Source: Melioribacteraceae bacterium
GTDB lineage: Bacteria > Bacteroidota > Ignavibacteria > Ignavibacteriales > Melioribacteraceae
Direction: 5' to 3'
Length of the DNA stretch: 64,000 nucleotides
NCBI GenBank assembly: GCA_019638015.1
Contig: JAHBUP010000001.1
Location: forward strand, 3,566,424 to 3,630,423
The notes beneath the pieces were generated by a model. The model was not told where the DNA came from. It was given only the letters and a program-made list of their open reading frames with translations, and searched no databases. Below are positions 52,790 to 61,224 of this stretch, one piece after another (position 1 is the first letter of the stretch; every line of letters starts with the position of its first letter). Made by a program: the position numbers and the translations under genes.

Positions 52790-52908
52790 TTTTTCCTCAT
52801 TTTTTATTGGTATGATGTTGAATTCGTGGAAAGGATTCATCTCTACCTTGCTCTTAAAATTAGGTTTATTTAATTTTTAGATAGAATATCTAAGATTTGG
52901 GAGAAAGT

Positions 52909-53700
52909 ATGGCCGATTTTGAAAAACATTTATATATGATAGTATTTCCTATAAATGCTTTAGTTGCCTCACAACTGGATGCCGAGCAATTTGGAGAACA
53001 TTATACGACAGGAAGTTCAAAGCATTACAGTGGCAAAGTTATTTTTACGGAGATTGATATTAATTTTCGGCATCCCTATTTCGAGATCGATAAATATTTG
53101 GAGATGACTGTTCCTCACGAAGATGGGCTTCCCAAAAAAACAAAGTTTATTAAATCTTATGGGGTATTAGAATTCGTAGATCTTCATTCTATTCAAACAC
53201 TTTACCTTGTTACCACAAACGGGAAAGTTCTTCCAATAAAACCGGCTGAATATACATCGGTAAAACAGCCAGAAAAAATTAGAATTTATCAGGAAATTTG
53301 TCCGCTTGATACTTTAATTGCATCTAATAAAGATCAGAGAACATTTGGGAAATTTATAACATCAGAAGCCACCTCCAAAGGGGCCCCTAAAATGTTATTT
53401 ACACAAATTGATTTCGATCTTGATCATTTTTTTGAAAGTAATAAAAATAGAGAGATATATAAGATTGAAATGCCGGGGGTAAATCCATATCATTTTTACG
53501 ATTGCATAAAGGAATTAAATGATAATCCCGAAAAACTCACTAAAACGATTCATCTTGGTGGATTATTAAGAGAAATTTCATACAAATTTATTAAACATGG
53601 ATTTTGGTTTGCGAGTGGTGATGAATTGAAATTTTTTGCGATGCCTTCCATTAATGAATTGGAAGATAAATATTTCTACTGGTGGAAATTTGTGAGATAA
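52909..53700 (+). CDS. Uncharacterised protein with two similar halves
   Basis: A 263-aa cytosolic protein, unrecognised. The start is ATG 52909, since GGGAG lies just upstream. Residues about 14-70 (FPINALVASQLDAEQFGEH and HYSGKVIFTEIDINFRHPYFE) line up with about 132-190 (CPLDTLIASNKDQRTFGKF and APKMLFTQIDFDLDHFFES), so it is a tandem duplication of a domain of about 110-120 residues. The divergent PDO gene on the other side and the RlpA gene are no clear hint to function. Confidence 0.7.
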   Translation: MADFEKHLYMIVFPINALVASQLDAEQFGEHYTTGSSKHYSGKVIFTEIDINFRHPYFEIDKYLEMTVPHEDGLPKKTKFIKSYGVLEFVDLHSIQTLYLVTTNGKVLPIKPAEYTSVKQPEKIRIYQEICPLDTLIASNKDQRTFGKFITSEATSKGAPKMLFTQIDFDLDHFFESNKNREIYKIEMPGVNPYHFYDCIKELNDNPEKLTKTIHLGGLLREISYKFIKHGFWFASGDELKFFAMPSINELEDKYFYWWKFVR

Positions 53701-53724
53701 ATATTTTACAAAGATGTTTTTATG

Positions 53725-54183
53725 CTACTTTTTCCCCTCACCCCATTTTAGTACATCGATTCTCACTTTAACGAGTCCATCGTTAATCATATCAAGTTCT
53801 TTTGCGGCACCGAGTGAGAGATCCAAAATTCTATCTTCCCAGTAGGGCATTCTATCATTTATTTCCAGAACAATGTTTTTTTGATTTTTAAGATTTGTAA
53901 CACGAACAATAGTACCCATCTGGTATTTTTGATGAGCCGCACTTATCCCATTCATATCATAAATTACTCCGCTGTAGGTGGGCCTGCCATTATACTTATC
54001 CGCATAAAAAGATGCTAAGCCCTCACTGCTTTCAAGAATTTCAGAATCAGTTAGATCATCATATTCAAATCTTACATTAGATTCATTCTGTTTGTAAGAA
54101 ACATTAGTAAAACGAGGGGAGGAAACGCATGCTGATAGTAAAACAGCGAGGGTTAATATTATGTAATTACAATTTCTTCTCAT
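53725..54183 (-). CDS. RlpA-like septal ring/murein-associated lipoprotein
   Basis: A 152-aa lipoprotein (lipobox LSAC, Cys about 19) with a double-psi beta-barrel: EGLASFYADKYNGRPTYSG near 54-72, MGTIVRVTNLKNQKNIVLEINDRMPYWEDRILDLS near 89-123, and the closing GAAKELDMINDGLVKVRIDVLKWG. RlpA cuts or binds bare peptidoglycan glycan strands at the septum. The catalytic Asp in NDR is present; the second His position of lytic RlpA is replaced (here AAHQKY), so activity is uncertain. Confidence 0.87.
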   Translation of the reverse strand: MRRNCNYIILTLAVLLSACVSSPRFTNVSYKQNESNVRFEYDDLTDSEILESSEGLASFYADKYNGRPTYSGVIYDMNGISAAHQKYQMGTIVRVTNLKNQKNIVLEINDRMPYWEDRILDLSLGAAKELDMINDGLVKVRIDVLKWGEGKK

Positions 54184-54207
54184 CGTGATTGTGGTGATAA
54201 AAAGAAT

Positions 54208-54228
54208 GGGAAGCTAGTTATGCTTCCC
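54208..54228 (-). terminator. Terminator of the DUF4249 / TonB receptor operon
   Basis: GGGAAGC, a seven-base loop and GCTTCCC form a 7-bp stem, followed on the minus strand by ATTCTTTTT. It lies 104 bases past the stop of the DUF4249 gene and upstream of the RlpA gene start. It is the only hairpin there with a T-rich tail. Confidence 0.65.
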
Positions 54229-54332
54229 ACGCCCTCACAAATCAGTCTACCAGCCAAAGTATCCCGATACGGGGGCAAAGTTATAATTTGGAGAATTAAT
54301 TTCATATGCGCTGTATCACTAACTTACTTTTT

Positions 54333-55319
54333 TTAATTGCTCAGTTTATAACCAAATTTGGTTACAAAACTCTCATCAAAAGCCACTATTTTTTGTTTCA
54401 CCGAGTAGGTTCCAAATATTCCCAGACCATTTTTGATATTTGTAAACTCGGGCTGACTAAACCGGACTGAAAACTCATCAAGGAATGTCTTCTGTGCCGC
54501 GTAATAAACAGCAAGATTTTTATCCAGGATTAATAATCTAAATATTGCGTTCTTAATCTGATATCTTTTTTTATTAGGATCATTAGATGAAATTTCTTCA
54601 AGCGCCTTATTAATAGCAAGAGTATCAAATCCAACTCTGTTGGTATTTGCTTGAACCGAAGGATAGACCGGAAATGAGCCTGTATTACTGTTCATATAAA
54701 ACATGGGTATTTTTTTTGTGTAGGGAACATTAATTCCATTTTCTTCCCTTGTATATGAAATTACTAATTCGGGAGCAAAATATTGATTTGGGGTCAATGA
54801 TGAGCCTGTTAATTTTTTCCATGAAAAAAATATTGCTTCTCTTTTTGTTCCAACCTCTGGTATCTGCTGAACTCCATCTTCAAAATAAATTACATTTATT
54901 GCGAAGGTTTCCGAAGTAGAGTTTAAAATTGTACCATCTGGTAATTCCGCCAATAGCTCTATTTTTTTTGTTTCAGTAGGTTGAAAATTTTCTAAATAAT
55001 AATAATGAAGCGGGGTTTTATATCTTGAATTATCACTTCTGCTAATTACTGTATCTCTGAAATAATACTCCTTATCATTATAAATAATTTTTAACTTGGC
55101 ACCATAAATTGCGGGGTCTGTTACATTAGAATATGGATCATATCCATCAATCTCGTATGATTTTGTGAGGGTAGCAATTTGATATGTAGTATCCCCTCTT
55201 AAAACACAATTAAGTATATATACTTGTTCAAACTCGGCCTTTGGCTCTACCTGATCATCACACGAAACAAAAAATGAAGCTGAAATTAAAACGAAAAGAA
55301 GAATTAAATAATTTTTCAT
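54333..55319 (-). CDS. DUF4249 family lipoprotein, partner of a TonB receptor
   Basis: A 328-aa lipoprotein with signal and lipobox FVSC (Cys about 20). The mature part matches DUF4249: YILNCVLRGDTTYQIATLTKSYE near 33-55, a beta-sandwich body with ELLAELPDGTILNSTSETFA, and EFSVRFSQPEFTNIKNGLGIFGTYSV near the end. DUF4249 proteins nearly always sit beside a TonB receptor and are thought to act as a surface partner, much as SusD does for SusC. It overlaps the receptor gene by four bases (ATGA), so the two are translationally coupled. Ligand unknown. Confidence 0.87.
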   Translation of the reverse strand: MKNYLILLFVLISASFFVSCDDQVEPKAEFEQVYILNCVLRGDTTYQIATLTKSYEIDGYDPYSNVTDPAIYGAKLKIIYNDKEYYFRDTVISRSDNSRYKTPLHYYYLENFQPTETKKIELLAELPDGTILNSTSETFAINVIYFEDGVQQIPEVGTKREAIFFSWKKLTGSSLTPNQYFAPELVISYTREENGINVPYTKKIPMFYMNSNTGSFPVYPSVQANTNRVGFDTLAINKALEEISSNDPNKKRYQIKNAIFRLLILDKNLAVYYAAQKTFLDEFSVRFSQPEFTNIKNGLGIFGTYSVKQKIVAFDESFVTKFGYKLSN

Positions 55320-57544
55320 AATTCCACCTTTATTGATGCTGAAGGTAGGAATGGTAACATATCCACTCTTTCACCTGTGTCTCTTTTGAAGTAAAATAAA
55401 TTCTTTCTGTTATACGCATTCAGCACGCTCAAATCGAAGTACAATTTAAAATTTCCGACTTGAACTTTTTTTGATAAGTTGAGATCGAGTCGATGGTAAT
55501 CTGGTAATCTACCAATACTTTTTTCACCTAAGAGAATAAATGGAATATAAGATTCGAGAAGATATCCTCCTCCCGAAAGATCATCTATAGAAAGTTTATC
55601 GTAATAACTAGCGATTTGTGTAAATGGCAATCCCGACGAATAACTCCATGCAACACTAGCAGTCCAACCTTTGCCAAAATCATATTCGGCCGAAAGATTA
55701 ACATTATGGCGGGAATCATATCTTGGCGCATATCTTATTCCATTAATATCCTTAAATGCCCACATCAATGAGTATGAGGCGGTTAAACTAAGAGGTGACA
55801 TTACAAATCTATTTTGTGTTTCCAGCCCATACGATTCTCCTGTTCCGGGAACAAAATCCCTATCGTCCTGAAAAAATTTATTTTCATTAACGATTGCTAA
55901 GTTCTTTACAATTTTATAGTAGCCTTCAATATTAAACGTGAAATACTCTGAGGGAGTAAACTCGAAACCACTGATATAATGAGTAGAATTTGAGGGGTCG
56001 AGGTAATAGGGGGTAATCAGCCATGGTTCGAATATTGTGACAACTTCATTTTCATCCGAGATTGTTACGAGATCCTGTAGATAAATACCCCATGAGGATT
56101 TAAAAGCTAATTGAGGCAAAAGTCTAAGCGTAACACTCGCGCGCGGTTCAAAAAAATATGCCGGACCGCCTCCAGCCAATCTTGTGGCATTCAATCTCGA
56201 TCCAATATCAGCGCCCAACCAGGACCAACGAAGCAGTTTGTATTTTAAATATGTGCTGATATTAACGCCATGATTTATATTTTCGGTGAGCTGCCCTCTA
56301 AAATTTTCTAATATTAATTTTGAGTGAAGCTCAATAATTTTAAATCCTCCGGCAAATTCATCTTTAGTATCATAGATATAATTAAAATCCATTCTCATTG
56401 TTAAATCAGAAATCTTATTTTCTACCCCTTTTGCGTTTGTTTGGTTTGGAATTCTTCTTCCATCAAATGTGCTTGATGAAACCTCAACCTGATAAAATAA
56501 TGGTGAATCGGATACTTGAAAATAATTAAAGCTAAATGAACTGTTCCCCCATTCAAAATCTTCCCTTCTTATATTTTCATTCATAATTTTATCTCTGCTG
56601 GAGAAAGCACTTATTGTAAATTTTGCATCTTCAGCAATTGAAGGATCGGCCAAATTAATTTTAAAAAATAAGTCATAGAAATCTGCCGGTATTGAGTTAC
56701 TATTCCTAAACTTTTTCAATATTACATCAGAATAGTTTTTTCTTCCGCTTAAAATAAATGAACCGCCCGGTATTGGTCCTTCAAATAATCCTTTTGCTGT
56801 TAATAAGCTTAATGTTGCTTTACCACCAAATTTATTCCTATTCCCATCTTTTGTTACTACTCTTAATACAGATGAGAGCCGGTGTGCATATTCGGCCGGG
56901 AATCCGCCTTTGTAAAATTCCAGTGAGTTAATCATTTCCGGATCAATCGAGCTAAAAATTCCAAGCGCATGATAGGGGTTATAAATTACAGTATTATCCA
57001 GCAGCACTAAATTTTGGTTACTAGAACTTCCACGTACATAGTATCGTGCCGAAACATCCCCCGCGCTTTGTACACCCGGTAAACTTTGAATTGATCTAAA
57101 AATATCGAGTTCCACACCTTTAGGTAACGACTCCAGATCCCGCAACGTAATTCTTTGTAAACTAAGATCAGTTGCGTTTTCCTTAGCCACACGTTCTCCA
57201 ATTTTTTCGATCGCTCTCAACTCAATGCTTACAGGAACTAATTCTACCTTTAAATCGGTAACTCTAAATTCATCAAGCCTCAATTTTACAATCTTTGAAA
57301 CGTAGCCGACGTATGAAATTGTCACTGTCGCAAGTTTGTTGTGTGGCAATGAAGCCATCACAAAAAAACCACGATGGTCTGTAGATGCTCCCCGATTAAA
57401 TTCTTTAATATAAACATTAGCGAATGGAAGTACTTCGCCACTAAGAGAATCGGCAACAAAGCCTCTCAATATTCCCCTGTTCGGGTTTTGCGCATTAACT
57501 GAAATTGTCATTATTACCATGCAAAGCAGTAGAAATTTTTTCAT
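55316..57544 (-). CDS. TonB-dependent receptor paired with DUF4249
   Basis: A 742-aa outer-membrane receptor. Signal peptide about 1-18; carboxypeptidase-regulatory-like domain about 24-108 (RGFVADSLSGEVLPFANVYIKEFN); plug about 125-240 with LPGVQSAGDVSARYYVRGSSSNQNLVLLDNTVIYNPYHALG; then a large barrel. Together with the coupled DUF4249 lipoprotein it forms a receptor-lipoprotein pair as found widely in Bacteroidota. The barrel ends in KVEL. The transported molecule cannot be told from sequence; no linked glycosidase or iron gene is seen. Confidence 0.88.
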   Translation of the reverse strand: MKKFLLLCMVIMTISVNAQNPNRGILRGFVADSLSGEVLPFANVYIKEFNRGASTDHRGFFVMASLPHNKLATVTISYVGYVSKIVKLRLDEFRVTDLKVELVPVSIELRAIEKIGERVAKENATDLSLQRITLRDLESLPKGVELDIFRSIQSLPGVQSAGDVSARYYVRGSSSNQNLVLLDNTVIYNPYHALGIFSSIDPEMINSLEFYKGGFPAEYAHRLSSVLRVVTKDGNRNKFGGKATLSLLTAKGLFEGPIPGGSFILSGRKNYSDVILKKFRNSNSIPADFYDLFFKINLADPSIAEDAKFTISAFSSRDKIMNENIRREDFEWGNSSFSFNYFQVSDSPLFYQVEVSSSTFDGRRIPNQTNAKGVENKISDLTMRMDFNYIYDTKDEFAGGFKIIELHSKLILENFRGQLTENINHGVNISTYLKYKLLRWSWLGADIGSRLNATRLAGGGPAYFFEPRASVTLRLLPQLAFKSSWGIYLQDLVTISDENEVVTIFEPWLITPYYLDPSNSTHYISGFEFTPSEYFTFNIEGYYKIVKNLAIVNENKFFQDDRDFVPGTGESYGLETQNRFVMSPLSLTASYSLMWAFKDINGIRYAPRYDSRHNVNLSAEYDFGKGWTASVAWSYSSGLPFTQIASYYDKLSIDDLSGGGYLLESYIPFILLGEKSIGRLPDYHRLDLNLSKKVQVGNFKLYFDLSVLNAYNRKNLFYFKRDTGERVDMLPFLPSASIKVEL

Positions 57545-57679
57545 TAACCCTTTTCATTTTTATTGCTTTAAATGTACAATAAGAAATAATAATAATTAAA
57601 CCCTTTTTCTTTCTCTTTTTCTCCATCAATAATTAATGAACAAATCTTTTAAATTGCATATCATAATTGGAGCGAGCAG

Positions 57680-58357
57680 ATGACAGTTAAAGAGATTGTA
57701 AAGCAATTAAAGCAGAATGGAAGCGTATATAACCGTAAGGGGATGGCTCGTTACGGAATTAAGGTTGATAACGCATTCGGAGTTAGCGCGCCGGTGATTC
57801 GGGGTATCGCAAAAGAAATCGGAAAAAATCATGAACTGGCAAAGGAACTATGGAATTGCGGAGTGCATGAAGCTCATCATATAGCGGCGTTAATTGCCGA
57901 TCCAAAATTAACTACAAAATCAATGATGAATAAATGGGTACGCGATTTATATTCCTGGGATATCTGCGATAGTACGTGCTCAAATTTATTTAGGAAAACT
58001 GATTATGCTATTGAAATGATTTTTGAATGGGCCGACAATAAGAAAGAATTTGTGCGCCGTGCAGCTTTCTCACTGATCGCTTTTGTCGCGGTTCATCATA
58101 AAAAAAGAGGTGATGAGGAGTTTTTACCCTTTCTTCCATTGATTGTTAAACATTCTGTAGATGATAGAAATATGGTAAAGAAAGCTGTCAATTGGGCTCT
58201 TCGACAAATTGGTAAACGAAGTATGTTTCTAAATCGGGAAGCATTAGATACCGCTTACCAAATAAAACAGTTTAATTCAAAATCGGCTAAGTGGATTGCG
58301 AGTGACGCTATTAGAGAATTAACAAATGAAAAAATCATTGCGAGAATAAAAAGATAG
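57680..58357 (+). CDS. DNA alkylation repair protein, AlkD-like
   Basis: A 225-aa all-helical HEAT-like-repeat DNA glycosylase of the AlkD type. It has GMARYGIKVDNAFGVSAPVIRGIAKEIGKNHELA near 21-54, WVRDLYSWDICDSTCSNLF near 93-111 with the catalytic Trp and Asp region (WDICD), then FVRRAAFSLIAFVAVHHKK. These remove alkylated bases without base flipping. Length is usual. The start ATG has GGAGCGAG nearby upstream. It converges on the DUF6174 gene with seven bases between. Confidence 0.9.
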   Translation: MTVKEIVKQLKQNGSVYNRKGMARYGIKVDNAFGVSAPVIRGIAKEIGKNHELAKELWNCGVHEAHHIAALIADPKLTTKSMMNKWVRDLYSWDICDSTCSNLFRKTDYAIEMIFEWADNKKEFVRRAAFSLIAFVAVHHKKRGDEEFLPFLPLIVKHSVDDRNMVKKAVNWALRQIGKRSMFLNREALDTAYQIKQFNSKSAKWIASDAIRELTNEKIIARIKR

Positions 58358-58364
58358 AACCATT

Positions 58365-58835
58365 TTACTTCCCGTTTAGTGTAAAATTAAGAATTCTATA
58401 TCCGTACTCCTCATCAACGGCTTCTTTAATTGGATCGACATAAAAATATGTTGGGAAATAATATTTTTCATCATACTCTATTTTTAATGAATGTACTTTG
58501 CTTTCATCAATTTCTAAAAGTATACTGAATAGTTCCTCGATTGTTTTAAATAAATACCACCTCTCGGGTTTTACTTGCTCGCCGGTAGAAGTATTAACAA
58601 CATTTGTAATAATATTATTAGTTACACTAATCTTTGCGGTGTAGCCTGCTTCATTACAGAAACAGAGCCGCTGCTGCTCAATTGTATAATTTTTAATATT
58701 CTTCGATTTCCATTCTCGAAAATACTCTTCCACCGATTGTGGATTTGGTTCGGAAGTAATACTGCAACCAGAGAAGAAAACAATCCAAATTAAAAGTGAT
58801 GCAAGTTTAATTGTTAATCCCTTATGCACACTCAT
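58365..58835 (-). CDS. DUF6174 family lipoprotein
   Basis: A 156-aa lipoprotein with lipobox FSGC (Cys about 24). It matches DUF6174: YTIEQQRLCFCNEAGYTAKISVTNNIITNVVNTSTGEQ near 51-88, with two Cys in LCFC, then a C-terminal LKIEYDEKYYFPTYFYVDPIKEAVDEEYGYRI. The family is exported and of unknown role. Its start overlaps the cupin gene stop by 14 bases on the same strand, so it is the last gene of the carbonic anhydrase-RluA-cupin run. Confidence 0.85.
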   Translation of the reverse strand: MSVHKGLTIKLASLLIWIVFFSGCSITSEPNPQSVEEYFREWKSKNIKNYTIEQQRLCFCNEAGYTAKISVTNNIITNVVNTSTGEQVKPERWYLFKTIEELFSILLEIDESKVHSLKIEYDEKYYFPTYFYVDPIKEAVDEEYGYRILNFTLNGK

Positions 58836-59187
58836 CCTTAACTACAATTATTTTATCTTCCTTATTTGGGACTATACACAAAAACTCGAATGCATCATCA
58901 CCAATGGTTTTGTATGAATGCGGCGTATTCGCGGGAATAAAAACAACATCATTTTTCTTTACTTCAAACTCATTATCTCCAATAATTACTTTTGCTTTAC
59001 CATTGAGAACGAGCTGTTCATGTTCAACGGCATTTGTATGAAGTGGCATAAACCCATAAGGTTCAATAATAAATCTTCTCATCGCAAAATTTGGGGCTTC
59101 ATCATGACCGATTAAAACCTGTTTAAAAGTATTTTCGCCTGCTTCAATTTTTTCAACAGGTACATTATCTATATTTTTTACGTACAT
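58822..59187 (-). CDS. Cupin-domain protein
   Basis: A 121-aa single-domain cupin. The metal-binding motifs appear as GFMPLHTNAVEHEQLVLNGKAKVI near 47-70 (two His, Glu, His pattern G-x5-H-x3-4-E) and FIPANTPHSYKTIGDDAFEFLCIVPN near 87-112. It may be a sugar isomerase, dioxygenase or small-ligand binder; the sequence does not tell. It lies eight bases before the RluA-like gene in transcription order and overlaps the DUF6174 gene. Confidence 0.86.
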   Translation of the reverse strand: MYVKNIDNVPVEKIEAGENTFKQVLIGHDEAPNFAMRRFIIEPYGFMPLHTNAVEHEQLVLNGKAKVIIGDNEFEVKKNDVVFIPANTPHSYKTIGDDAFEFLCIVPNKEDKIIVVKDECA

Positions 59188-59195
59188 AGTTTTTC

Positions 59196-59858
59196 CTATA
59201 CTATATTTAAATTTTTTAACTGTTCCACTACCTCAATAAAAGAAGGGGGCAGTTTCGATTCAATTTTAATTATTTTATCATTGAGAGAGAATTCAACACT
59301 GCGAGCGTGCAGCATCAAACGCTTATAATTTTGCTGAATGTTCTTATCGCCGTACTTGGTATCTCCAACAATTGGAGTTCCCATTGAATATAAATGAACC
59401 CGCAATTGATGTCTTCTTCCGGTTGATGGGTTCAACTCCACTAATGAATATCCAGTCAATGTTTCTATAACCTTATAGTTTGTAACACTTTGTTTTCCCT
59501 TTTGATCGATGCCCATTCTACCGGAGCCGAATTCTCTAATTGGCTTATTAATGATTCCCGATGAATTTGGCAATTGTCCGGAAACCAGCGCAGTATAAAA
59601 TTTACTAACACTTCTTTCAAAGAACTGTTTATTTAATTGTTTGTGGGCATTTATTTTTTTGGCGAATAAGATAACTCCGCTCACATCCTTATCGATTCTA
59701 TGAACAATCAATATTTTTTGTTTTAAAGATAGCTCGAGCATCGAGTGAATTGTTGAGGCGGATAGATCATTTTCGGCAATGGAGGAAATTCCCTCGGGCT
59801 TATCGACGGCAATAATATTTTCATCTTCATACAATATTTTTAAGAGGCTTGTCTGCAT
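59196..59858 (-). CDS. RluA-family pseudouridine synthase (no S4 domain)
   Basis: A 220-aa pseudouridine synthase of the RluA/RsuA superfamily. The catalytic Asp is in VHRIDKDVSGVILFAK near residue 57, with ALVSGQLPNSSG, VELNPSTGRRHQLRVHLYSMGTPIVGDTKYGD and MLHARSVEFSL following in family order. The S4 RNA-binding domain found in RluC/D is absent, giving the short RluA/TruC-like form. It modifies rRNA or tRNA uridines. Its ATG overlaps the carbonic anhydrase stop by one base (TAATG). Confidence 0.88.
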   Translation of the reverse strand: MQTSLLKILYEDENIIAVDKPEGISSIAENDLSASTIHSMLELSLKQKILIVHRIDKDVSGVILFAKKINAHKQLNKQFFERSVSKFYTALVSGQLPNSSGIINKPIREFGSGRMGIDQKGKQSVTNYKVIETLTGYSLVELNPSTGRRHQLRVHLYSMGTPIVGDTKYGDKNIQQNYKRLMLHARSVEFSLNDKIIKIESKLPPSFIEVVEQLKNLNIV

Positions 59859-60505
59859 TAATTTACCAAAGTAACTTTACCCTCATCAAGATCATAGCGG
59901 GCGCCAATAATATTCAGTTTTCTATGATGAAGATACTCTTCAATAATAGGCTTCGAGTGCTTTAGTTGATCAACAATTCTATTAATATTTGCAAGTATGG
60001 CGTTATCTAATTTATCTCCGGAAAGATTAGCGGATTCATCAACCGCCGGTTTAATTTTATCGATTAGCTTTTGGATTTGTCCCGGCTCTTTACCGCCTTG
60101 TAAAGTTGCATCAACCGCGCCACACTTTTCATGTCCCAGCACAACTATCAATGGTACATGAAGATGTTCAACAGCATATTCAATACTACCGAGAGCAACA
60201 TCATCTACCAAATTGCCTGCGGTTCTTATCACAAAAAGATCACCAACTCCTTGATCAAAAATTATTTCGGGAGGAACTCGGGAATCAGAGCATCCAACAA
60301 TTATAGCAAATGGATGTTGTCCTTTAACTACATCTTTAACTCTATCTAATGATTGATTGGCGTGAATAGACTTACCCAAAATAAACCTTGAGTTTCCATC
60401 AAATAATTTTTGCAGCGATTCGGGAGAAGCCTTATGCTGCTGTGCAATTACAAATTGTGCCGCAAAGAAAAGTAGAAGAAGAGTTGTGTTTTTTATTTTC
60501 CTCAT
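59858..60505 (-). CDS. Exported beta-class carbonic anhydrase
   Basis: A 215-aa beta-carbonic anhydrase with a signal peptide (about 1-21, ending FVIAQ). The zinc ligands are in VGCSDSRVPPE (Cys, with the Asp-Arg dyad) and VLGHEKCGAVD (His and Cys). VIRTAGNLVDD near 91-101 is the usual family stretch. It speeds CO2/bicarbonate exchange; export to the periplasm is notable since most beta-CAs are cytosolic. It is the first gene of a short run with RluA-like, cupin and DUF6174. Confidence 0.92.
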   Translation of the reverse strand: MRKIKNTTLLLLFFAAQFVIAQQHKASPESLQKLFDGNSRFILGKSIHANQSLDRVKDVVKGQHPFAIIVGCSDSRVPPEIIFDQGVGDLFVIRTAGNLVDDVALGSIEYAVEHLHVPLIVVLGHEKCGAVDATLQGGKEPGQIQKLIDKIKPAVDESANLSGDKLDNAILANINRIVDQLKHSKPIIEEYLHHRKLNIIGARYDLDEGKVTLVN

Positions 60506-60595
60506 ATCAACATCCTTTCAAAGTAATGTAACTTTTATATAACTGAAGTGTGCATATAGTTAATTTATTCCCCGGATTACAATCAAAGCAATCTT

Positions 60596-61147
60596 TTAAA
60601 ATTTAATGGCATTTTTTGCTTGATTTAAGTGCCTCTTTTGATGACCGATGTGGAGTATAAATAATTCACCTAATTGAAATTTTAGAAATGAGGCAACTGG
60701 ACTTCGGACCGATCGCGCTTTAAGTTCAATAAATTCTGTTCTTTTGAGTAAATGAATAAACTGATCCTGAATTGTCTGAAAGTCAACAACTATTGATTTT
60801 GGGAGCTCTGATTCAGCCGCTTGATACTCCGAGGGGGTATGAAGCTTTAATTTTGATTCAGGCATCATCTTCGAAATAAATATTCCTGCAAGTATCCTAG
60901 TTTGATATTGTTTATCGGATAAATTAGGTAACTCTTTACGTGTATTTAGTTCTACAGGGAAATATTTTGTGTAGCCATGTGCGATTAAATTTAAATGGGC
61001 AATACATTCAGCGGCCGACCAGCTATCTTCATTTGGTTTTTTATTGAATTGTTCATCAGATATAGAGCTAAATAGTTTATTAGCTTCCTCTTTGATACTT
61101 AAAAATTCATTCAGCATTTGAATTTGACTCATTTTAAGTTTTGCCAT
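60596..61147 (-). CDS. DinB-family protein
   Basis: A 183-aa four-helix-bundle protein of the DinB/YfiT-like superfamily. It has LFSSISDEQFNKKPNEDSWSAAECIAHLNLIAHGY near 25-60, with one expected metal-binding His (AHLN), and LGELFILHIGHQKRHLNQAKNA at the end with the HxxxH pair. These are metal-dependent enzymes or bacillithiol/mycothiol transferases; the substrate is unknown here. Divergent from the carboxypeptidase gene. A second DinB-like gene starts at the window's left edge. Confidence 0.87.
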   Translation of the reverse strand: MAKLKMSQIQMLNEFLSIKEEANKLFSSISDEQFNKKPNEDSWSAAECIAHLNLIAHGYTKYFPVELNTRKELPNLSDKQYQTRILAGIFISKMMPESKLKLHTPSEYQAAESELPKSIVVDFQTIQDQFIHLLKRTEFIELKARSVRSPVASFLKFQLGELFILHIGHQKRHLNQAKNAIKF

Positions 61148-61224
61148 CTTTATAATCCGACCGTTTGGTATCTCAAAATAACAATTTTATTTTTAAGTAT
61201 TAATTTAATTCTATAAGGCTGAAT

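Noticed and set aside
54241-54290. Second hairpin near 54265 (TATCCCGATACGGGGG)
   Set aside because: The arms pair poorly beyond four bases and no T-run follows; the hairpin at 54208-54228 is the better terminator.
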